Source of the DNA: Candidatus Nomurabacteria bacterium RIFCSPLOWO2_01_FULL_39_18 | Lineage (GTDB): Bacteria; Patescibacteriota; Minisyncoccia; Phycocordibacterales; UBA9973 | Reading direction: 5' to 3' | NCBI GenBank assembly: GCA_001787005.1 | Contig: MFUV01000010.1 | Span: 158,235-203,743 of the forward strand | DNA length: 45,509 nt | Shown here: piece by piece, positions 10,031-19,173 of the stretch | Numbering within the stretch: position 1 is the first letter of the stretch | How the letters are laid out: each line of letters opens with the position of its first letter | Notes under the pieces: model-generated | Seen by the model: the letters and a program-made list of their open reading frames with translations, nothing else | What the model was told of the DNA's origin: nothing | Databases searched by the model: none | Position numbers and translations under genes: made by a program

Positions 10031-10642
10031 ATGATTAGAAAAATTTTACAAGCCAATCAAAAACCTGCCCGCAATGCTACGCATAGCGTTGCAGGCGGGG
10101 AAGAAAAGGTTCTTCGTGAAATTGCCAAGGATGTCGATCTCAAAGATATTAAAACAATAAAAACAAAAAGGGTGCTGAAAGAAATGCGGGAGGCGCTGGC
10201 TAGTCAGAGTGATGGAGTGGCGATAGCGGCGCCGCAAATCGGGTATTCGCTCCGAATTTTTGTCGTATCTGGAAAAATTTTTGAAAAAGACTTCTTGAAC
10301 AATAGGAAGGAAAGAATGTCTGGGGAGAAAAAAAAGAATGATGCAGTAGAAGTTAAATCGAAAATAAAAAATCTAATCTTCATTAACCCGAAAATTTCCA
10401 AACTCTCCCGTGAAAGGACATGGGTGCCAGAGGGTTGCCTCTCTGTTCGCCCGCTTTATGGCAAAACTTTTAGATCAACAAAAGCGACTGTCGAAGCTTA
10501 TGATGAAACTGGTAAAAAATTCACAAGGGGCGCATCGGGATTGCTTGCGCAGATTTTCCAACATGAAACAGATCATCTAAACGGCATTCTCTTTATCGAC
10601 CACGCAAAAGATATAAAAGCAGAGCAACCACAACATGCCTAA
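10031..10642 (+). CDS. def: Peptide deformylase
   Basis: GVAIAAPQIGYSLRIFVV, EGCLSV, QHETDHLNGILFIDH. Confidence 0.95.
   Translation: MIRKILQANQKPARNATHSVAGGEEKVLREIAKDVDLKDIKTIKTKRVLKEMREALASQSDGVAIAAPQIGYSLRIFVVSGKIFEKDFLNNRKERMSGEKKKNDAVEVKSKIKNLIFINPKISKLSRERTWVPEGCLSVRPLYGKTFRSTKATVEAYDETGKKFTRGASGLLAQIFQHETDHLNGILFIDHAKDIKAEQPQHA
10064..10099. repeat. 36-bp palindromic element inside def ORF
   Basis: CCTGCCCGCAATGCTA-CGCA-TAGCGTTGCAGGCGGG; 16-bp stem with two G-T pairs and one mismatch; encodes PARNATHSVAGG. Confidence 0.8.
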
Positions 10643-11468
10643 AATTAATTTTGCATTCTTTGGTGGAGAACCGCTTTCCGTACCCACACTTCGAAAGTTA
10701 CATGAAAATGGTTTCGTCCCTGCGCTCGTTATCAGCAACCCGGATAAACCACGAGGAAGAAATTTAGAAATAACTCCGCCACCCACCGCATTATGGGCTA
10801 AACAACAGAATATCCAGCTTATTCAGCCAGAGAAATTAAGTAAAGGAGAAATTCAGGGGGATTTTGACTTTTTTGTGGTGGTATCTTATGGAAAAATAAT
10901 TCCTAAAGAAATTTTGGATCTTCCAAAGTATGGGGCTATCAATATTCACCCCTCGCTTCTGCCGCGCTACCGCGGACCCTCCCCTATCGTGTCAACTATT
11001 TTAAATGGAGACAAGGAGACAGGCGTCACTGTCATAAAAATTGATGAAGAAATGGACCACGGACCAATCCTCGCGCAAGAGAAAATCCCCCTTTCAGGAA
11101 ATGAATCGCTTCAAGATCTAGAAAAATCTTTGGCGAAATTAGGTGGAGAACTTTTAGTGAAAATTATTCCAGAATTTATCGCTGGTAAAATAAAGCCGAA
11201 AGAACAAGACCACAGCGCAGCCATTTGTGTAAAAAAAATTACAAAAGCCGATGGAGAAATTGATCCCAGAGGCGACCCTGTAAAAAACTGGCGTAAATTC
11301 CGCGCTTATGCCCCCTGGCCTCGTACTTTCTTTTTCAAGAATGGCAAGAGAATTATCGTTACTGACGCAGTTTTCGAAAACAACCAGTTCATCATCAAAA
11401 AAGTTTTGCCTGAAGGTAAAAAAGAGATAACTTGGGAGGAATTTCAAAAAATCAGTATTTCGAAGTGA
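10635..11468 (+). CDS. fmt: Methionyl-tRNA formyltransferase
   Basis: INFAFFGGEPLSVPTL...NIHPSLLPRYRGPSPI...TGVTVIKIDEEMDHGPIL. Confidence 0.96.
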   Translation: MPKINFAFFGGEPLSVPTLRKLHENGFVPALVISNPDKPRGRNLEITPPPTALWAKQQNIQLIQPEKLSKGEIQGDFDFFVVVSYGKIIPKEILDLPKYGAINIHPSLLPRYRGPSPIVSTILNGDKETGVTVIKIDEEMDHGPILAQEKIPLSGNESLQDLEKSLAKLGGELLVKIIPEFIAGKIKPKEQDHSAAICVKKITKADGEIDPRGDPVKNWRKFRAYAPWPRTFFFKNGKRIIVTDAVFENNQFIIKKVLPEGKKEITWEEFQKISISK

Positions 11469-11850
11469 ACGGGTTACGCTTGGAGAGACCCTTCAGCATT
11501 TTTTTCACACTAGCCGCTCCACGCTTGAAGAGTGTTTGCCTGCGATCTTTATTTTTAGTGATTTCTCTGAAGAGATTTTCCTTTACTTTATCTATTGCCT
11601 GATATAGGTCTTCTTCGTCAGCGCTCCCGTAAAATTTCTCGCCCTTTAAATTAATCAAGCAATCAGCATGAAAAACACTCCCTGATTTGTGGTGATTCGT
11701 GGCCTTAGAAACTTCAAAAGAAACCGCCACTTCTCCTCCCGCTTCTTCAGCCTTCTCAAGGAGCCTGCCCAGGGTAGTTTCTTTGTTTAAAACATAACCC
11801 TTAATAGCTTCCGTTAACTCCATATTTTTGCCCTGTAAATTTATCTGCAT
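11452..11850 (-). CDS. hpf: Ribosome hibernation promoting factor (HPF/RaiA family)
   Basis: MQINLQGKNMELTEAIKGYVLNK...DEEDLYQAIDKVKENLFREI. Confidence 0.85.
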   Translation of the reverse strand: MQINLQGKNMELTEAIKGYVLNKETTLGRLLEKAEEAGGEVAVSFEVSKATNHHKSGSVFHADCLINLKGEKFYGSADEEDLYQAIDKVKENLFREITKNKDRRQTLFKRGAASVKKMLKGLSKRNPFTSKY

Positions 11851-11871
11851 ACTTAGATTATACTATAATTT

Positions 11872-12474
11872 TTAATTTTTTACATCCGTAAATCTTTTTT
11901 TCAGCCACGACTGAGCCGCCAAGATAATGGCCATTATGAGCAAGATAAATCCTATTGCTACGTAAATATTATTGAAAATATCCGCCAAGTATGTAAACCC
12001 AAGACCCGAAAGATATCCGATCGAAATAAGAATAAGGAGAGACAGGGCAATGGCCGGTGTTTCATAAAAAATAAACTGCCAAAATGAAAGGTCTGTTTTC
12101 TGTACATATGTAGTTAATACAACTGGGGTTCCAACAATAAATTTGGCAAAAATAAGGCCTATAAAATGGTTCCCCCGGCTCGCCCGAGTTACCGCCTCTC
12201 CAATAATCGATATAGTGCTGGCGTAACGATGTTTAATTATTCTTTCTACTGTAGCTGTTTTGCCAAGCAAAAACCACAAAATATTTGGAGGAAAAGACCC
12301 AAGAAAACTTAATACGACAACAGAAAAGGCGGGCAAGACCCCCTGTGCCACCAGAAAGCCGAGAGCAAACAGGGCAAATTCTCCCCCGAATATTACCCCT
12401 CCCAAGATGATAATATATTCAAGGGATCGATGGTTTATTATAAACACCCGCAACCATTCTATCCATTCAATCAT
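11872..12474 (-). CDS. DedA family membrane protein
   Basis: Hydrophobic; SRGNHFIGLIFAKFIVGTPVVLTTY and overall DedA/SNARE-associated layout. Confidence 0.75.
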   Translation of the reverse strand: MIEWIEWLRVFIINHRSLEYIIILGGVIFGGEFALFALGFLVAQGVLPAFSVVVLSFLGSFPPNILWFLLGKTATVERIIKHRYASTISIIGEAVTRASRGNHFIGLIFAKFIVGTPVVLTTYVQKTDLSFWQFIFYETPAIALSLLILISIGYLSGLGFTYLADIFNNIYVAIGFILLIMAIILAAQSWLKKRFTDVKN

Positions 12475-12524
12475 TGATATATTCTATCATTTTATTATTT
12501 ACAAATATATAGTATAATCTCCCT

Positions 12525-13019
12525 ATGGCTCCATCTATTAAAAAGAGAGGGGTATCAAGAAATCACAAGGTGGTAATGGTTTCCGGCGGTTTCGATCCTA
12601 TACACCCAGGACACACTCGACTTTTCAAAGAAGCTAAAAAACTGGGAGATAAATTGGTAGTGGTTATTAACAATGATCATTGGATTCGCAAAAAAAAGGG
12701 TCATGGCTTTATGGGCGCGGAGGACCGCGCCGAAGTTATAGCTTCTTTCCGCCATGTCGATGAAGTGATAATTTCAAGCCACAAGAGAAATCCGAAAGAT
12801 ATGAGCATTTGTAGAGAATTATTAAAATTTCGTCCACATATATTTGCAAATGGAGGTGACAGAAATGTGAAAGATGCCAAAGATCCTAAATCTTCCCTAA
12901 ATCCAGAAATTGAATTATGTAAAAAATTGGGGATTAGACGAGTTTTTAATGTCGGGAAGGGCGGTAAAATTAGAAGCTCGTCGGAGTTATTAAAAGAATA
13001 CGTAAAGAAGAATAAATAG
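12525..13019 (+). CDS. Cytidylyltransferase-like nucleotidyltransferase (adenylyl/cytidylyl type)
   Basis: VSGGFDPIHPGHTRLFKEAKKLGDKLVVVINND; HxGH motif. Confidence 0.85.
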   Translation: MAPSIKKRGVSRNHKVVMVSGGFDPIHPGHTRLFKEAKKLGDKLVVVINNDHWIRKKKGHGFMGAEDRAEVIASFRHVDEVIISSHKRNPKDMSICRELLKFRPHIFANGGDRNVKDAKDPKSSLNPEIELCKKLGIRRVFNVGKGGKIRSSSELLKEYVKKNK

Positions 13020-13022
13020 ACA

Positions 13023-13778
13023 ATGAAACCCTTAAATCAATTATCTAAAAAAGATCTAAGCAAAATAAAAATGATTGTTTTCGACGTTGATGGAGTAATT
13101 GTTCCAAGAGGTACTAAAATAAAACAGGCGGGGAATATCACTACTCTTGAAACAAAAATAATCGCGTCAAAACAAATAGAGCAGATAAAAAAATTATATA
13201 AAAAAGGATTTTTGATAAATATCAGTTCTGGTAGAGGACTTTATATGCTCCAAGAAATGTTTAGATCAATATTACCTTTCGTCAGTCTGACATATGAATG
13301 CGGTAGCGCTACTTGGTATAAAGGAAAAATCTACCAGCATGTGAACAGTTTTAAGCATTTGCAAGATATGTTCTTTAAACTTAAAAAGACTGCGATTAAA
13401 AATAAGAATGTAAAAGGATTCGAACCTAAAGAATTTATCATCACCATGCACTGCACTAAAAAATTAAAGGGGGTTGAAAAAATCGTAAAGACTCAAAGAA
13501 ATCTTACCACTCATTGGAACGGTGAAGCATACGACATTTTGATAAAAAAAGATCAAACCAAGGCTGTCGGTCTTCGTAAGGTCATGAAAATTTTTAAGTT
13601 AAAGAAAGAAAATGTTATGGCCATAGGGGACAATTATAATGATCATGAACTTTTGCAAGCGAGTGGAACGCCGATTTCAGCCGATAAAAGTAGAATAAAA
13701 GGGAAATTCTATGTTTCCTTGGAGGGAAAGTTCCTTCCAGCGGATATTTTAATGCAGAAAATCTTGTCATTAAAATGA
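13023..13778 (+). CDS. HAD superfamily hydrolase, Cof/sugar-phosphatase-like
   Basis: MIVFDVDGVIVPRG...ISSGRG...VMAIGDNYNDHELLQASG. Confidence 0.85.
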   Translation: MKPLNQLSKKDLSKIKMIVFDVDGVIVPRGTKIKQAGNITTLETKIIASKQIEQIKKLYKKGFLINISSGRGLYMLQEMFRSILPFVSLTYECGSATWYKGKIYQHVNSFKHLQDMFFKLKKTAIKNKNVKGFEPKEFIITMHCTKKLKGVEKIVKTQRNLTTHWNGEAYDILIKKDQTKAVGLRKVMKIFKLKKENVMAIGDNYNDHELLQASGTPISADKSRIKGKFYVSLEGKFLPADILMQKILSLK

Positions 13779-13797
13779 AGAAGAGTATAATTAAACA

Positions 13798-14151
13798 ATG
13801 GAATTCAAACCCTTCACAATAGAACGTCCATGGGGACAGTTTCGACAGCTAACTTACAACAGTCCTTCAACAGTAAAAGTTCATCGAGTAAAACCAGGAG
13901 AAGAAACAAGTTGGCAAAGTCATACTAAACGCGAAGAATTCTGGCATATTGTGGAGGGTGATGGAAAAGTTCTTATTGAAGATAAAGAATACGACGTTGC
14001 TCCGGGCGCTGAGTATTGTGCTCCAGTCGGCGCTAAACACAGGTGGATTGCGGGATTATCTGGTATGATATTAGTTGAAGTAGCTACTGGAGATTTTGAC
14101 GAAGAAGACATCATTCGCTATGAAGACAAATATGGTCGCGCCAAAAAATAA
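13798..14151 (+). CDS. Cupin, mannose-6-phosphate isomerase type II-like
   Basis: RPWGQFRQL...KVHRVKPGEETSWQSHTKREEFWHIVEGDGKV. Confidence 0.85.
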   Translation: MEFKPFTIERPWGQFRQLTYNSPSTVKVHRVKPGEETSWQSHTKREEFWHIVEGDGKVLIEDKEYDVAPGAEYCAPVGAKHRWIAGLSGMILVEVATGDFDEEDIIRYEDKYGRAKK

Positions 14152-15295
14152 AAAACCAAAGACCAAAAAAGTATCCGCAAAAAGCGGGCCCATTGGAAGT
14201 AAGAAAAAAACTACTGTTCGTGGCGCTCTGAAGAAGACCACCACAAGGAAAACAACAGTAAAGGGGAAAATAACAAGAAAAGTCGGATCCGAATTAAAGA
14301 GATCTCCGCGCAATCCAATCATTGAACCTCGACCATATGCCTGGGAGTCTAAAGCCACATTTAATCCGACAGCGATCTACTCTAGTGGCAAAGTACACAT
14401 TTTATACAGAGCAATAGGAGACAGCGACAATTCTGTCTTGGGTTATGCCAACAGCATTGACGGCTTTACCATCAATGAGACTTATCCCCGACCTGCTTAC
14501 TTCCCCTATATCGGCCTTAAGTATGACACAACACTGCCATCGATTGATTATAGTTCTGGAGGCGGATGGGGAGGCGGAAGCGAAGATCCAAGAATGACAC
14601 TCATTGACAATAGGGTCTATGTGCTCTATACCGCGTTTGATGGATGGGGTTCAGTCCGCATCGCGCTCATCTCGATCAGTTTGGAAGATTTTCTGGCAAA
14701 GCGTTTCAACAATTGGAAAGGTCCGGTTCTAATTTCTCCGCCAGGTCAAGTGCATAAAAACTGGGTTCTTTTTCCAGAAAAAATAAATGGTAAGTTCGCG
14801 ATATTACACAGTATTTCGCCGAACATCATGATCGATTATTTTGATTCTCTTGATGAACTTGATGGCAGAAAGTTCATACACAGCGTCCATAATAAGGAAG
14901 CTTCATGGACAGCCTCCGGTAAATTTGTGCGAGGAGCTGGACCTGCTCCCATTAAAACAAAGTATGGCTGGCTCGTCCTGTATCATGCCATTGAGAAAAA
15001 TGATTCCGGTAGATACAAATTATATGCAATGATTTTAGATTCCAAGAATCCTAGCAAAGTTTTATGCGATTCAATTCAGCCGATTTTGGAACCTGATTTA
15101 TGGTATGAGAATGAAGGTTACAAAGGTGGTGTGATATATGCTTGTGGAGCGATAGTCAAAGATGGAGAATTGTTCGTGTACTACGGGGGCGCAGACAAGG
15201 TTTCTTGCGTAGCAACTGTAAACCTTGATAAATTTTTAGAGGAGTTGATAAGTCACCGAGTGGTGAAGTTAAAGAGCAGAAAGATTGAACCTTAA
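14096..15295 (+). CDS. GH130-family protein (mannoside phosphorylase-like) with Lys-rich N-terminal tail
   Basis: RSPRNPIIEPRPYAWESKATFNPTAIYSSGKVHILYRA, GGSEDPRMTLIDNRVYVLYTA, VYYGGADKVS; true start may be 14120. Confidence 0.85.
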   Translation: MTKKTSFAMKTNMVAPKNKKPKTKKVSAKSGPIGSKKKTTVRGALKKTTTRKTTVKGKITRKVGSELKRSPRNPIIEPRPYAWESKATFNPTAIYSSGKVHILYRAIGDSDNSVLGYANSIDGFTINETYPRPAYFPYIGLKYDTTLPSIDYSSGGGWGGGSEDPRMTLIDNRVYVLYTAFDGWGSVRIALISISLEDFLAKRFNNWKGPVLISPPGQVHKNWVLFPEKINGKFAILHSISPNIMIDYFDSLDELDGRKFIHSVHNKEASWTASGKFVRGAGPAPIKTKYGWLVLYHAIEKNDSGRYKLYAMILDSKNPSKVLCDSIQPILEPDLWYENEGYKGGVIYACGAIVKDGELFVYYGGADKVSCVATVNLDKFLEELISHRVVKLKSRKIEP

Positions 15296-15302
15296 TTATT
15301 TT

Positions 15303-17234
15303 ATGTTCGTTGTAAAAAGATCTCACCACAATCCGATATTAACTCCCGACAAAGGTCATTACTGGGAAGCCTCAGCTGCTTTCAATATGAGCGTCATAAA
15401 AGTCGGTAAGATATTTTATGGCGTATACAGAGCAATTTCAGCTACAGATTCGTTGCGCAATCCTTCGCAGATTTCAGTCATCGGCATCGGCGAGAGCAAA
15501 GACGGATCACATTTTGAAAAACGCAGGCAGTTCATCGCGCCCGTTATGGAGTGGGAAAAGTTTGGTTGTGAAGATCCGCGAATAACATACTTTGAAGGAC
15601 GTTATTACACTTTCTACACCGCTCTCGGGGGTTATCCTTTTTCTGCCGATAATATCAAGGTCGCTGTGGCAGTATCGAAAGATTTAAAGGAAGTAAGTGA
15701 ACGGCACCTAGTCACTACCTTCAACGCTAAGGCGGCAACCCTTTTCAGTGAACGCATCGGGGGCAAAGCTACTTTAATTTTGACAGCTCATACTGACGGA
15801 CCTGGAACGCAAATTGCGATCGCGCAAGCCGATAGGGTGGAGGATTTCTGGAATCCAAAATTCTGGGAGAAATGGCATGCCAATATAGATAAGTATGTCA
15901 TCAATCCACGTCGCACTTCGTATGACCACATCGAAGTCGGCGCCTCTCCGATCAAGACAAAAAGTGGTTGGCTTTTAATATATTCACACATTCAGAACTA
16001 CTTCCCCCACCCTGATAACAATGAACGTGTTTTCGGCATTGAAGCACTCCTCTTAGATATAGCTGATCCTAAAAAAGTAATCGGGCATACGAAAGGGCCA
16101 ATCGTCGCGCCCAATGAGGCCTATGAACTTTTTGGACACGTCAACAACATAGTCTTCCCGAGCGGAGCGACACTCCATGGCGACAAGCTTACCATCTACT
16201 ACGGCGCCGCCGACACAACCACCTGCAAAGCACACGTTAGTCTCACCGACCTTCTGGGAACAATTCATCCAAAGACTATGTTACGGTGGCAGTGCCGACG
16301 AGCAAAAACTAATCCGATTATTTCACCCATCAGAGAACATCCTTGGGAAGCTAAAGCGACATTCAATCCGGCCTCAATCAGGCTCGACAAGGATATACAC
16401 ATCCTCTATCGCGCGCTCTCGGAGGACAATACTTCCACTATTGGTTATGCTAAAACTAGCGATGGAATAACGATTTCTGAGAGACTGCCCGACCCCATAT
16501 ACATACCGCGTGAAGATTTCGAAACAAAAAAAATTGCTGGAGGCAATTCCGGTTGCGAAGATCCTCGCCTGACAAAAATAGGAAAAAATATTTATATGTT
16601 CTACACCGCGTTTGACGGCATTGGTCCGCCCCGCGTCGCTGTCACTTCGATCAGTGAGAAAGATTTCGTCGCTCACAATTGGAACTGGGAGAAACCTTTG
16701 ATAATAACTCCCGGCGGTTTTGACGACAAAGATACTTGCATCTTTCCTGAGAAATTTAAAGGGGGCTATTTTATTTTACACAGGGTCAGTAATCAAGTTT
16801 GTGGAGACTATTTGCATTCTCTTAATTTCAAAGTTGATACTGTTAAAAAATGCATCCGCGTTTTCGGTCCGCAGGTCAGCTCATGGGATAGCGCTAAAGT
16901 CGGCATTGCCGCTCCGCCAATTAAAACTAAAAATGGCTGGGTTCTCCTCTACCATGGAATTTCCAAGAATCACAACACTTACCGCATCGGCGCCGTACTG
17001 CTTGATAAAAAAGATCCGACCCTCGTCCTCGCGCGCACGGATGACCCGATGTTCGAACCGACAGAACCCTACGAGAAAGTTGGCATAGTGAATAATGTGG
17101 TTTTCCCTTGCGGCGTGATAGAGCGCAAGGGGCTCTTGTACTTATACTACGGCGGAGCTGACAAAGTCGTCGGAGTCGCCACGATCGAGCTAAATCTGCT
17201 TGTGAAAATGCTTCTTCGTGGAACAAAGTTCTAG
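15303..17234 (+). CDS. Tandem two-domain GH130-family protein
   Basis: Two copies of the signature: HHNPILTPDKGHYWEASAAFN...GCEDPRITYFEGRYYTFYTA and KTNPIISPIREHPWEAKATFN...GCEDPRLTKIGKNIYMFYTA. Confidence 0.88.
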   Translation: MFVVKRSHHNPILTPDKGHYWEASAAFNMSVIKVGKIFYGVYRAISATDSLRNPSQISVIGIGESKDGSHFEKRRQFIAPVMEWEKFGCEDPRITYFEGRYYTFYTALGGYPFSADNIKVAVAVSKDLKEVSERHLVTTFNAKAATLFSERIGGKATLILTAHTDGPGTQIAIAQADRVEDFWNPKFWEKWHANIDKYVINPRRTSYDHIEVGASPIKTKSGWLLIYSHIQNYFPHPDNNERVFGIEALLLDIADPKKVIGHTKGPIVAPNEAYELFGHVNNIVFPSGATLHGDKLTIYYGAADTTTCKAHVSLTDLLGTIHPKTMLRWQCRRAKTNPIISPIREHPWEAKATFNPASIRLDKDIHILYRALSEDNTSTIGYAKTSDGITISERLPDPIYIPREDFETKKIAGGNSGCEDPRLTKIGKNIYMFYTAFDGIGPPRVAVTSISEKDFVAHNWNWEKPLIITPGGFDDKDTCIFPEKFKGGYFILHRVSNQVCGDYLHSLNFKVDTVKKCIRVFGPQVSSWDSAKVGIAAPPIKTKNGWVLLYHGISKNHNTYRIGAVLLDKKDPTLVLARTDDPMFEPTEPYEKVGIVNNVVFPCGVIERKGLLYLYYGGADKVVGVATIELNLLVKMLLRGTKF

Positions 17235-17237
17235 TTC

Positions 17238-17354
17238 AAAAAGTTTTTGAAATGAAACTTTTGAGGGGTTTCGAGGCTGACGAGCCGAGAACTTCAGGAC
17301 TTTTTTCACCAGAAAAAAGTCCGTACCGGTAAAAGTTTCATTTCAAAAACTTTT
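17238..17354. repeat. Nested inverted-repeat element (MITE-like or large terminator)
   Basis: Outer 24-bp perfect IR AAAAGTTTTTGAAATGAAACTTTT / AAAAGTTTCATTTCAAAAACTTTT; inner perfect hairpin GGACTTTTTTC-ACCA-GAAAAAAGTCC (17297-17322). Confidence 0.8.
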
Positions 17355-17357
17355 ACC

Positions 17358-17843
17358 CTACAGATAGCTGTCAAAATATATCGCGTGGCAAGTATATCCG
17401 CCTGGATTTTTCTCCAAATAATCTTGATGGTACTCTTCCGCCGGATAAAATTTTGTCAAAGGCTCGAGCGTGGTGACTACTGGATCTTTCCACCTTTTTG
17501 ATTTATTGACAATGTCGATAAAATTTTCCGCCTCTTTCTTCTCTTCCTCATTGCCGTAGAAAATAGCAGAACGGTAAGATGTTCCCCTATCATTGCCCTG
17601 CTGGTTCAATGTTGTTGGATTATGTATTTGGAAGAAAAAGTCCAGCAACTTTTTATAAGAAGTTTTCTCGTCGTCATATTCTATCTCCACGGCTTCCGCG
17701 TGACCCTCATGATTCTCATATGTCGGATTTTCCACATTTCCGCCCGTGTAGCCGACGGTCGTATCGACCACCCCCGACTGTTTCCTGATTAGATCTTCTA
17801 ATCCCCAGAAACACCCTCCTGCTAGTACAATTTTTTTAGTCAT
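17358..17843 (-). CDS. msrA: Peptide methionine sulfoxide reductase MsrA
   Basis: [30 protein letters not shown]. Confidence 0.97.
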   Translation of the reverse strand: MTKKIVLAGGCFWGLEDLIRKQSGVVDTTVGYTGGNVENPTYENHEGHAEAVEIEYDDEKTSYKKLLDFFFQIHNPTTLNQQGNDRGTSYRSAIFYGNEEEKKEAENFIDIVNKSKRWKDPVVTTLEPLTKFYPAEEYHQDYLEKNPGGYTCHAIYFDSYL

Positions 17844-18397
17844 AAAATATTTTTAACCTTTTCCAATAAATCAGGGAAGGTCAAATACCCTGCCTTTGCG
17901 TTAAAATGTCCAGCATTAGGAATAAAGGTAAGAGAAACACCTAAATACTCTGCTAATTTTTCTCCGTTAGCAAGACCCACGTAAGGATCATTATCTGAGT
18001 GAAAGACAGTAAAATGATCTGATTTTTTTCTTATAATCTCGAAATCAAAATCAAATCCGCCAAATGCATAGTCGGTTGTATAATTGACTATTGGCTTTAT
18101 GCCTACCATTCCAGCAACTAAAAATACTCCTCTTACTTTATGCCCAAGCTTCTCAAGCACTCTTAGGGAAAACATGCATCCAAGGCTGTGCCCTATAAAA
18201 ATACTGTTCTCATCTATGTATTGCCGGTAATCTTCTAGAACTTTAAACCAAGCATCAAGCGACTGTCCTTCTGGAGTCGGAAATTTAGGTACAAAAACTC
18301 TACATCCTTTTTCTTCTAATTTTTGCTTCATCTAGGGAAACCAATTTTCTTCCGGATACCCGGCAGTTCCATGAAAAATAAATATATTGGATTTCAT
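17840..18397 (-). pseudogene. RBBP9/YdeN-like alpha/beta hydrolase interrupted by in-frame TAG
   Basis: MKSNIFIFHGTAGYPEENWFP*MKQKLEEKGCRVFVPKFPTPEGQ...FIGHSLGCMFSLR; TAG at 18332-18334. Confidence 0.8.
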
Positions 18398-18437
18398 ATT
18401 CAAATAATACCATAATTTCCAATAATAAGCCATCGGC

Positions 18438-18460
18438 TTATTCGTACGAATAGGTAAATA
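18438..18460. promoter_or_regulatory. Candidate ArsR operator upstream of hydrolase
   Basis: TTATTCGTACGAATAGGTAAATA; palindromic core; exact reverse complement of 18769-18791. Confidence 0.75.
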
Positions 18461-18481
18461 CAAAGAAGAGAAGAAATATTC

Positions 18482-18742
18482 TTAAATAAGATCAACGATC
18501 CGTTTTGCTAATTTGGGCAAAGGATTAGTCACAAAATAAAACATAGAAAGATTCTTTTGTTCCTTGTCCGCAATCCCCGCCCCAAATAAAACAGCCAGAT
18601 GCTTTGAAGTAGATTTGAATGATAGTTTTATATGTTCCGCAATCGCAGTTACCGTAGCAAGTTTTTTATCCTTTAGATACTTTATAATTTGCAATCGTCG
18701 CCGATTTGCTAAAGCTTTTAATATTTTTTCGTAATCCTTCAT
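18482..18742 (-). CDS. ArsR-family winged-helix regulator
   Basis: KILKALANRRRLQIIKYLKDKKLATVTAIAEHIKLSFKSTSKHLAVLFGAGIADKEQ. Confidence 0.9.
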   Translation of the reverse strand: MKDYEKILKALANRRRLQIIKYLKDKKLATVTAIAEHIKLSFKSTSKHLAVLFGAGIADKEQKNLSMFYFVTNPLPKLAKRIVDLI

Positions 18743-18768
18743 GCTTAATACTATACCACCCTAATGTC

Positions 18769-18791
18769 TATTTACCTATTCGTACGAATAA
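18769..18791. promoter_or_regulatory. Candidate ArsR operator in its own promoter region
   Basis: TATTTACCTATTCGTACGAATAA, exact inverted copy of 18438-18460. Confidence 0.75.
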
Positions 18792-18810
18792 GGGAGTATA
18801 TTGTTGTTTT

Positions 18811-19167
18811 TTATTTCCCGGGGATGAATTTCATTGATATTGAATTCACGCAATGACGAATATTTTTCGGAGTCAGGTGTTCGCCCTGGAACAGATGCCC
18901 TAGATGTCCGCCACATTTGGCGCAAGTTATTTCTGTGCGCACACCATCTGCATCTAGAGTTTTCTTTATCGCGCCAGATATTTCATCATCAAAGGAAGGC
19001 CAGCCGCAAGTGGATTCAAATTTCTGCTCTGATGTATAAAGAGGGGCCTCGCATTGACGGCAGACGTACGTCCCACCCTCGGTATTCTTCTCATACTCGC
19101 CCGTGAAGGGCGGCTCTGTTCCCTTTTCTATAATTACACGCCTCTCCTCAACCGTCAGTTCATTCAT
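18811..19167 (-). CDS. msrB: Peptide methionine sulfoxide reductase MsrB
   Basis: [48 protein letters not shown]...[11 protein letters not shown]. Confidence 0.97.
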   Translation of the reverse strand: MNELTVEERRVIIEKGTEPPFTGEYEKNTEGGTYVCRQCEAPLYTSEQKFESTCGWPSFDDEISGAIKKTLDADGVRTEITCAKCGGHLGHLFQGEHLTPKNIRHCVNSISMKFIPGK

Positions 19168-19173
19168 AATTTA

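Noticed and set aside
18332-18334. Alternative genetic code to explain the in-frame TAG
   Set aside because: TAG is used as a normal terminator elsewhere (e.g. end of the tandem GH130 gene at 17234) and TGA ends dnaE and rpiB; a point mutation or error is simpler
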